Shown piece by piece: positions 1 through 4,156 of a stretch of DNA of 5,023 nucleotides (positions are counted from its first letter, which is position 1; every line of letters begins with the position of its first letter). The stretch is from CF-113 sp035716135 (GTDB lineage: Bacteria > Chloroflexota > Ktedonobacteria > Ktedonobacterales > Ktedonobacteraceae). A program made the position numbers and the translations under genes. Location of the stretch: assembly GCA_035716135.1 (NCBI GenBank), contig DASTKD010000617.1, positions 1-5,023 on the forward strand, in the 5' to 3' direction. The notes under the pieces were generated by a model. That model was not told the origin of the DNA. It did no database searches and saw only the letters and a list, made by a program, of their open reading frames with translations.

Positions 1-17
1 GCTCAGAATGACAGGGG
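1..17 (-). repeat. Possible edge of a dispersed intergenic repeat
   Basis: Read on the minus strand these bases are CCCCTGTCATTCTGAGC. TGTCATTCTGAGC resembles, from memory, the start of an intergenic repeat (continuing roughly as GNAGCGAAGAATCT) found in many copies in Chloroflexota and some other genomes. The window stops where the rest would continue, so only the edge can be seen. Only the short word is observed; membership of the repeat family is inferred. Confidence 0.35.
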
Positions 18-30
18 ATAACTGGTCTTG

Positions 31-59
31 ATTGGGAATGTTCATCAGTCCAACCCAAT
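31..59 (-). terminator. Weak stem-loop at the end of the cupredoxin gene
   Basis: ATTGGG at 31-36 and CCCAAT at 54-59 are exact 6-base inverted repeats separated by 17 bases, and the right arm touches the stop codon of the cupredoxin gene. There is no T-run after the stem in the direction of transcription and the loop is long. This is a poor intrinsic terminator candidate, and nothing better is visible before the window edge. Confidence 0.2.
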
Positions 60-508
60 TATTTGACGTTTACCACTAGGTTCATGTTAAGATGAACGCT
101 GCAAAAGATGTGGAATGTTCCGGCCGTAGTAAAAGGTCCGATATCCATTTGTCCGCCATTGATGTTGACATCGGAAACGGTGGGCGCGCCTGGCTCTTTG
201 GTCGTTACCTGGTTGCCACTGCTATCCCACATGCCGTTGCTGATAATATGCAATACCTGCACATCATCGATCAGTGTCAGCTTCGAGCCTTTGCTGATAT
301 TGGCGCACTTCTCTACAAAGTCGCTCGCCGACATATGAACCGACGTACCCGCGCAACCTCCTGAACCTCCTCCGCCAGTGGTGGAGGTCGGTGTATTGCC
401 AGTATTTGCTTCGGGCGTGCCTGGTCTCGCGCAGGCCGCTAACAAGACGGTGCCGAGTGCTATAACGACGAGTACAATGCCCACAATACGAAAACGTTTA
501 CTAAGCAT
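59..508 (-). CDS. Cupredoxin-domain lipoprotein (type-1 copper protein)
   Basis: Probable extracytoplasmic electron-transfer or copper-binding lipoprotein of 149 residues. A basic N-terminus (KRFR) and hydrophobic stretch lead to a lipobox LAAC with lipidation Cys26. A Pro/Thr/Gly-rich tether (about 28-51) follows, then a plastocyanin-like beta domain (about 55-149). The type-1 copper ligands are visible: His87 in VLHIISNG, then Cys136, His139 and Met142 in FCSVHLNM. The C-x2-H-x2-M spacing matches the short ligand loop of amicyanin rather than that of plastocyanin (C-x2-H-x4-M). Cys52 and Cys68 may form a disulfide. I chose the ATG at 508 because GAGAGGA (518-524) lies 9 bases upstream. An in-frame GTG at 526 would add six residues but itself overlaps that ribosome site. 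It is transcribed away from the zinc-ribbon gene. The fold and anchor are well supported; the redox partner is unknown. Confidence 0.85.
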   Translation of the reverse strand: MLSKRFRIVGIVLVVIALGTVLLAACARPGTPEANTGNTPTSTTGGGGSGGCAGTSVHMSASDFVEKCANISKGSKLTLIDDVQVLHIISNGMWDSSGNQVTTKEPGAPTVSDVNINGGQMDIGPFTTAGTFHIFCSVHLNMNLVVNVK

Positions 509-517
509 GGTTTTATT

Positions 518-524
518 TCCTCTC
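518..524 (-). promoter_or_regulatory. Ribosome binding site that decides the cupredoxin start
   Basis: GAGAGGA on the minus strand ends 9 bases before the ATG at 508. The alternative GTG start at 526 overlaps the beginning of this element and would leave it inside the coding region. This favours the ATG. Confidence 0.65.
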
Positions 525-681
525 ACGTAATCAGTTCTGTGGTTGTTCCCTGCATAATACGCGCGCCATAGCTAACTCGGAGCCTCGAAATAAAGTCAGG
601 TTGTTGCTACTGCGCCATTATGTTCAGACCAACAATCAATACTTATTGTATCGCATACTGTAGGAGCGGATGCAAGCCTAA

Positions 682-726
682 TAATCAGGTAACTGCCTTA
701 TATTGTGTCGGGTAAATACCTGATTA
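682..726. promoter_or_regulatory. Perfect 10-bp inverted repeat, candidate operator
   Basis: TAATCAGGTA at 682-691 is repeated exactly as its reverse complement TACCTGATTA at 717-726, with 25 bases between. The half-site centres are 35 bases apart, a little over three helical turns. A partial copy, TAATCAG, occurs at 528-534 next to the cupredoxin start. The position between two divergent genes suggests a transcription-factor site controlling one or both. A stem-loop with a 25-base loop is the other reading; there is no T-run after it, so a terminator is unlikely. Confidence 0.45.
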
Positions 727-727
727 G

Positions 728-751
728 CAGCGCAACCAGCGCTATGCGCTG
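728..751 (+). repeat. Three CAGCGC words able to form alternative hairpins
   Basis: CAGCGC occurs at 728-733 and 737-742 and its reverse complement GCGCTG at 746-751, so the three words start exactly 9 bases apart. The right arm can pair with the middle copy (3-base loop) or the left copy (12-base loop), but not both. It lies about 60 bases upstream of the zinc-ribbon gene. The sequence is certain; a function as leader structure or protein site is a guess. Confidence 0.35.
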
Positions 752-799
752 TGCGTATATATGCTAGAGAGATCTTTATGCAACAGACATTTCTAATCT

Positions 800-804
800 A
801 AGGA
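800..804 (+). promoter_or_regulatory. Ribosome binding site of the zinc-ribbon gene
   Basis: AAGGA lies 9 bases before the ATG at 814. It is the only good Shine-Dalgarno match near the start of this reading frame and supports that start. Confidence 0.6.
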
Positions 805-813
805 CCACCGGCG

Positions 814-1515
814 ATGAAATCACTTACAGGCCAATACGAATGTGTTCACGGTTCGGGTTTGGGACTCGACTACTTTACCTCCCATATCGACCGCCTGACG
901 TTGCAAGCCAACGGGCGTTTTAGCCTTATCGTTCAGGAAAAAAGCCGCATCGGCCACGCGGCAAAGTCGCTATTAAGCGGGCAGCAGGTTGATATGAACG
1001 CGCCCGAAGTGCGGCGCGATGGCAGATATTCCGCTCAGGGAAACATCGTTACGTTCTTTTTCGACGACGGCGCGCAGGAACAGGGACAACTCGCCGCCAA
1101 TGACGGCCTCCAGATCGGCAATAACTTCTTCGAGAAAGTTTCAGACTCGACGCTGCTGCCGCCCACGCACCGTTTGAAAAGCAATATGGAAGACATCGCC
1201 AAAGGACTCAAAATCGCGGGAGCCATCGGCGGCACCGCCATCAAAGCCGTGAAAACCATCCAGGATAGCATTCAATCCGCGCAGGGGCAGCATCCAACGT
1301 CCACTTCCAACCCTCCTTCACAGCAAAATACATATCAGCCGTCGAGCTACCAGCCTCCGCAAAATCCGCCTCCTGCTCAACCCACATATACCGCGCCACC
1401 GGCGCAGGGGCAGGGACAGGGACAGAACGCCGAAACGCTGTTCTGCGATCAATGCGGGAAACCGGTGCGCCCCGGCAAGCTCTACTGCAACCATTGTGGA
1501 GCAAGGTTGCCTTAA
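814..1515 (+). CDS. Zinc-ribbon domain protein with uncharacterised N-terminal part
   Basis: A protein of 233 residues with no signal peptide, so probably cytoplasmic. Residues 1-112 alternate short polar and hydrophobic stretches, with glycine turns, as in a small beta-sheet domain; I do not recognise the family. Residues about 127-150 form a likely helix with a Gly/Ala-rich core (GLKIAGAIGGTAIKAVK). Residues 158-205 are a Pro/Gln/Ser-rich flexible linker ending in a short GQ repeat. The C-terminus is a compact zinc ribbon with ligands Cys211, Cys214, Cys225 and Cys228 (CDQCG...CNHCG), the arrangement of short bacterial zinc-ribbon domains often attached to other modules. The role is unknown; zinc ribbons of this type may mediate protein or nucleic-acid contacts. 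It is divergent from the cupredoxin gene and convergent with the methyltransferase, with a 21-base gap and no clear terminator between them. Coding status and zinc ribbon are confident. Confidence 0.85.
   Translation: MKSLTGQYECVHGSGLGLDYFTSHIDRLTLQANGRFSLIVQEKSRIGHAAKSLLSGQQVDMNAPEVRRDGRYSAQGNIVTFFFDDGAQEQGQLAANDGLQIGNNFFEKVSDSTLLPPTHRLKSNMEDIAKGLKIAGAIGGTAIKAVKTIQDSIQSAQGQHPTSTSNPPSQQNTYQPSSYQPPQNPPPAQPTYTAPPAQGQGQGQNAETLFCDQCGKPVRPGKLYCNHCGARLP
1405..1425 (+). repeat. Short in-frame CAGGGR tandem repeat
   Basis: Three tandem 6-base units (CAGGGG, CAGGGA, CAGGGA) plus a final CAG encode Q-G-Q-G-Q-G-Q, residues 198-204 of the zinc-ribbon protein. The unit length is a multiple of three, so slippage would change linker length without a frameshift. 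Confidence 0.6.
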
Positions 1516-1536
1516 ATGTGCCGGGTGCGAGAAAAA

Positions 1537-3198
1537 TCATTCGTACATGCTTAGCTCCGGTTGCTCGCCCGCAATTTCTCGTACTCTCTTCGCCTGCTTG
1601 AACGTGCCATATTGTAGCGGCATCTGCACCTTTGCCCCTTTCAGCAGGTCGGCAATCGTCAGAATTTGTATTTTTGGATAATCACTATTCCAGCCGGGCG
1701 AATGGTAACTGCCCGCGCTGACCGCCTCGGTAAGCATATCGCGGCTCGCTGGTTCCAGCGTGATGAAGACGCCAATAGCGGCGTTTTCGCGCTGCACCGT
1801 ACCGACCAGATCGCGCACATCGCCGGACTTGACATGGCCCGATTTGACCTGCACAAGCACGCGCTTTGACTTATCATATGCATCGTCAATAAAGGTGATA
1901 ACTCCATCGATGCCCTTATCACTGCCCTTCTTGCCGGTCTTGCTGCCTTCCTGACCGCCCAGCGGTTTGGCTCGCACCAGCGACAAGGCCCACCACTGGA
2001 ACTGATAGCGATCATCGCGCGCCAACTGCTTCGCCGCTCCAATATCTTGCGGCTCGCCTACAACTTTGAACTTGCCATCAGGAAACATTGCCTGCAGGCG
2101 ATATTTCTGGAGGGCAATGCTGAGGTGCGTTATATCAATACCGATCCACCTGCGGCTCAATTTTTGCGCAGCAACAATAGCTGTGCCGCAGCCACAAAAT
2201 GGGTCGAGTATAACGTCGCCCGGTTTACTGCTCGCCTGGATGATACGCTCTAAGAGAGCAAGGGGTTTCTGGGTAGGATAGCCCAGCTTTTCTCGTGATT
2301 GTGCCGAAAGCGGCGGAATATCGATGATGATAGATTGAGCAGCAACGCCCTGCATTTCATCGAGGTATCGTTTGTAGCGAGGTATTCCACCTTCTTTTTC
2401 GGGCCAGTAAATACGCCCCTCTTTATCCAGTTCTTCCAACCTTTCAACTGTATATTTCCAGTGATTCCCACGAGCTTTAGGGTCAATCCCGCGCCATGAT
2501 TGGCCTGAAGAACCATTGCGGGTTCCTGATGCCATGAGGTCGCTCAAAGTAAATCTGCGGCCCGTTTCCTTCTCAATATTGCGATAAAAGCTCTCAGTGT
2601 ACTCTTTATCGTAAGAGGTGTATTGAGTATTCCAGGTGAAAATGTTGGATTTGCTATAAAATAAAATGGTATCGTGAATATGGTTCCATTTATGGGAGTC
2701 GCTTCTGGCGCTGGTGCGTTTCCAGATGATTTCGTTACGAAATTGTTCGGGACCAAATATAGTGTCGAGGATGATCTTTAAATAATGACTGGCTGTTGGA
2801 TCGCAGTGCAAATAGAGGCTGCCGGTAGGCTTGAGAACGCGATGCAATTCAAAGAGTCGCGCCGCCATCATGACGAGATAGGCCATCATCTGATTGGTGC
2901 CTATGAAGTCATGGAGGGCTTCAATCATCCTGGTTATATGATCGGGAGCCTGCTTGCGTAACTCGTCGTAGGTGTGTTGCGCGGTTTCGTTCCAATGCCA
3001 GGTATCCTCGAAGGCCACGATTTGCGCTTCGCTGTCGGTACCTCTTTCGTCTTTGAAGAGGACGTTATAATTACGATTGGAGTTAAACGGTGGGTCAAGA
3101 TAGATCAGGTCAACACTTTCGCCGGGGATGTATTCGCGCAGTACCTTCAGGTTATCGCCGTAGAACAGGGTGTTCTCTGTGATGGGTTTGGGCGACAT
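1537..3198 (-). CDS. Beta-class DNA methyltransferase fused to an Mrr-like restriction endonuclease domain
   Basis: A likely single-chain restriction-modification protein of 553 residues (numbered from the ATG at 3198). The N-terminal part is an amino-methyltransferase that would transfer methyl from S-adenosylmethionine to adenine N6 or cytosine N4. Catalytic motif IV is DPPF (35-38, in LDPPFNSNRNY); a variable target-recognition region spans about 160-290; motif X is TQKP (309-312); the SAM-binding motif I is DPFCGCGT (332-339). Motif IV before X and I is the beta-class order, as in type III Mod proteins, and DPPF favours adenine N6. Residues about 395-520 resemble the Mrr family: a Trp-rich helix (FQWWALSLV), then GIDG with Asp431, VQVK with Gln450 and Lys452, and GVFIT. 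This is the D...QxK form of the PD-(D/E)xK nuclease site. GAGGA 8 bases upstream favours the ATG over the in-frame GTG at 3213 (558 residues). No separate restriction, specificity or helicase gene is in view. A solitary methyltransferase with an inactive nuclease-like tail remains possible. Confidence 0.88.
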   Translation of the reverse strand: MSPKPITENTLFYGDNLKVLREYIPGESVDLIYLDPPFNSNRNYNVLFKDERGTDSEAQIVAFEDTWHWNETAQHTYDELRKQAPDHITRMIEALHDFIGTNQMMAYLVMMAARLFELHRVLKPTGSLYLHCDPTASHYLKIILDTIFGPEQFRNEIIWKRTSARSDSHKWNHIHDTILFYSKSNIFTWNTQYTSYDKEYTESFYRNIEKETGRRFTLSDLMASGTRNGSSGQSWRGIDPKARGNHWKYTVERLEELDKEGRIYWPEKEGGIPRYKRYLDEMQGVAAQSIIIDIPPLSAQSREKLGYPTQKPLALLERIIQASSKPGDVILDPFCGCGTAIVAAQKLSRRWIGIDITHLSIALQKYRLQAMFPDGKFKVVGEPQDIGAAKQLARDDRYQFQWWALSLVRAKPLGGQEGSKTGKKGSDKGIDGVITFIDDAYDKSKRVLVQVKSGHVKSGDVRDLVGTVQRENAAIGVFITLEPASRDMLTEAVSAGSYHSPGWNSDYPKIQILTIADLLKGAKVQMPLQYGTFKQAKRVREIAGEQPELSMYE

Positions 3199-3206
3199 AG
3201 CAGGCT

Positions 3207-3211
3207 TCCTC
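3207..3211 (-). promoter_or_regulatory. Ribosome binding site that decides the methyltransferase start
   Basis: GAGGA on the minus strand ends 8 bases before the ATG at 3198. The longer alternative beginning with GTG at 3213 has only GGAGA directly abutting it, which is too close to serve. The ATG start is therefore preferred. Confidence 0.6.
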
Positions 3212-3215
3212 ACTC

Positions 3216-3233
3216 TCCATATGATGATATGGA
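3216..3233. promoter_or_regulatory. Near-perfect palindrome in the methyltransferase leader, candidate operator
   Basis: TCCATAT (3216-3222) and ATATGGA (3227-3233) are exact 7-base inverted repeats around GATG. The site lies between the predicted -10 box (3253-3258) and the ribosome site (3207-3211), so a bound protein could block transcription of the methyltransferase-nuclease. As RNA it would form a short hairpin just before the ribosome site. Symmetric operators are common in front of restriction-modification genes, but no regulator gene is present nearby. Its role is inferred. Confidence 0.4.
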
Positions 3234-3252
3234 CCGTTGAATTGATGGGCGT

Positions 3253-3281
3253 ATCATAACATAGAAAAGTCCTGCTATCTA
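3253..3281 (-). promoter_or_regulatory. Promoter of the methyltransferase-nuclease gene
   Basis: On the minus strand TAGATA (3276-3281, four of six bases of TTGACA) is followed after 17 bases by TATGAT (3253-3258, five of six bases of TATAAT). A TGT directly before the hexamer makes an extended -10. Transcription would start near 3246, giving a leader of about 50 bases that contains the 3216-3233 palindrome. Confidence 0.5.
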
Positions 3282-3309
3282 CCCATCCAGGCTAACTCTA
3301 CAACTTTTA

Positions 3310-3339
3310 TTGATAACTTTCGTATCCTGAGAAGAGAAT
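3310..3339 (+). promoter_or_regulatory. Weak promoter candidate for the ABC transporter operon
   Basis: TTGATA (3310-3315, five of six bases of the -35 consensus) is followed after 18 bases by GAGAAT (3334-3339, four of six of the -10 consensus). A start near 3346 would put the 3341-3365 hairpins at the 5' end of the message. The -10 is poor, so this is tentative. Confidence 0.25.
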
Positions 3340-3340
3340 C

Positions 3341-3365
3341 TGCCGCCTGAGTGCCGCAAGCGGCA
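3341..3365 (+). repeat. Alternative hairpins upstream of the ABC transporter operon
   Basis: TGCCGC occurs at 3341-3346 and 3352-3357, and its reverse complement GCGGCA at 3360-3365. The right arm can pair with either left copy, giving two mutually exclusive stems. The inner one closes as a 5-bp stem with a CAAG tetraloop. No T-run follows, so it is not a simple terminator. It ends 43 bases before the preferred ATPase start. Confidence 0.35.
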
Positions 3366-3395
3366 AGAAAACATGCCCATCGCGTTGAATACATT

Positions 3396-3404
3396 GAGAG
3401 GTGA
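3396..3404 (+). promoter_or_regulatory. Ribosome binding site that decides the ABC ATPase start
   Basis: GAGAGGTGA matches the 16S-complementary GAGGTGA exactly over its last seven bases and sits just before the ATG at 3409. The in-frame ATG at 3373 has only a weak A-rich stretch upstream. The later start is preferred. Confidence 0.65.
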
Positions 3405-3408
3405 GTCC

Positions 3409-4122
3409 ATGCATAGTTTTAACGGATACCATGATACCCTTGTACAGGTTGAGCGGGTTTCTAAAACCATTGTCAATAAATCGAATGTAATCACGATACT
3501 TGACTCCATATCTTTTAGCATCCCCAGGGGCAGCCTGTTTGCCATCAATGGGCCATCGGGCAGCGGCAAGTCTACCCTGCTCAATATGCTCACGGGTATT
3601 GACCGGCCTTCGAGTGGGCGTATCTTCTTTGACGGCGAAGAGATTCGCAAGATGAGCGAGAATAAGCTGGCGAAATGGCGCGGTCAGCATGTGGGCATCG
3701 TCTTCCAGTTCTTCCAACTGCTGCCCACCCTGACCGCGCAGGAAAACGTCTTGATGGCGCTGGAGCTTGGCGGAATGTTGCCCCGCGCGCGCTGGCGCGA
3801 ACGGGCGATGGAATGTCTCGACCTGGTCGAGTTGACCGGGTATGCTAAACGGCTGCCGGGCGAGCTTTCCGGCGGGCAACAACAGCGCGTTGCCATCGCG
3901 CGCGCCCTGGCTAACGATCCTGCCGCGCTGATTGCCGATGAGCCGACGGGCAACCTGGACTCGAAAACCGCCTTGCAGGTCTTTGGTTTGCTGGAAGACC
4001 TGACGCGCCTCGGCAAAACCGTTATTTATGTGACCCATGACCGCGACCTGGCGGCGCGCGCTACCGAACGTGTCGCTCTGCTCGACGGGCGAGTCGTCAG
4101 CGCGAGCGGCGCGCTGCGCTAG
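3409..4122 (+). CDS. ABC transporter ATP-binding protein (MacB/LolD type)
   Basis: The ATPase subunit of an exporter-type or lipoprotein-release-type ABC system, 237 residues, cytoplasmic and acting as a dimer with the downstream permease. All nucleotide-binding motifs are intact: Walker A GPSGSGKST (48-56), Q-loop Gln100 in the MacB/LolD-typical FQ.FQLLPTLTAQENV, signature LSGGQ (153-157), Walker B ending ALIADE with catalytic Glu178, D-loop NLDS, and H-loop His210 in VTHD. The length is normal for the family. I chose the ATG at 3409 for its strong ribosome site; starting at 3373 would add 12 residues. The permease follows after 34 bases, so the two are almost certainly co-transcribed. The substrate cannot be told from the sequence; the family includes antibiotic, peptide and lipoprotein transporters. 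Confidence 0.93.
   Translation: MHSFNGYHDTLVQVERVSKTIVNKSNVITILDSISFSIPRGSLFAINGPSGSGKSTLLNMLTGIDRPSSGRIFFDGEEIRKMSENKLAKWRGQHVGIVFQFFQLLPTLTAQENVLMALELGGMLPRARWRERAMECLDLVELTGYAKRLPGELSGGQQQRVAIARALANDPAALIADEPTGNLDSKTALQVFGLLEDLTRLGKTVIYVTHDRDLAARATERVALLDGRVVSASGALR
4098..4116 (+). other. GC-rich hairpin at the end of the ATPase gene
   Basis: CAGCGCG (4098-4104) and CGCGCTG (4110-4116) can form a 7-bp, GC-rich stem with a 5-base loop, ending three bases before the ATPase stop codon. No T-run follows. It could affect ribosome passage or message stability between ATPase and permease, or merely reflect the high GC of the region. Confidence 0.25.
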
Positions 4123-4156
4123 CGATAGGAAGCCAGAAAGGTCGTGGAAATTCATT

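Larger units (their letters stand above)
509..813. other. Divergent intergenic region between cupredoxin and zinc-ribbon genes
   Basis: About 300 bases with no convincing gene. It holds the 682-726 inverted repeat, a lone TAATCAG word at 528-534, and the CAGCGC cluster at 728-751. On the minus strand TACAAT (645-650) and TATTAT (554-559) resemble -10 boxes for the cupredoxin gene, but neither has a good -35 at normal spacing. On the plus strand TATATA (756-761) is a -10-like word without a matching -35. Promoters must lie here because both genes read outward, but I cannot fix them. Confidence 0.6.

Noticed and set aside
92..364. Plus-strand open frames opposite the cupredoxin gene
   Set aside because: The minus strand carries a coherent lipoprotein with lipobox and copper ligands; the plus-strand translations have no motif or good ribosome site.
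631..649. ACAAT...ATTGT and AATA..TATT inverted words in the first intergenic region
   Set aside because: The arms are only 4-5 bases, AT-rich, and do not share a centre, so they are expected by chance.
1241..1540. Minus-strand open frame opposite the zinc-ribbon gene
   Set aside because: It overlaps the cysteine-rich zinc-ribbon coding region, has no domain signal, and its composition is that of an antisense frame.
1659..2042. Second minus-strand frame inside the methyltransferase-nuclease gene
   Set aside because: It is a +1/+2 frame of the nuclease-domain region and gives an Arg/Ser/Ala-rich translation without any motif, while the main frame has clear GIDG and QVK motifs.
3321..3340. 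TCCTGAGAAGAGAATCT as a degenerate copy of the dispersed repeat suspected at 1-17
   Set aside because: The match needs several deletions relative to the remembered consensus, so it cannot be told from chance.
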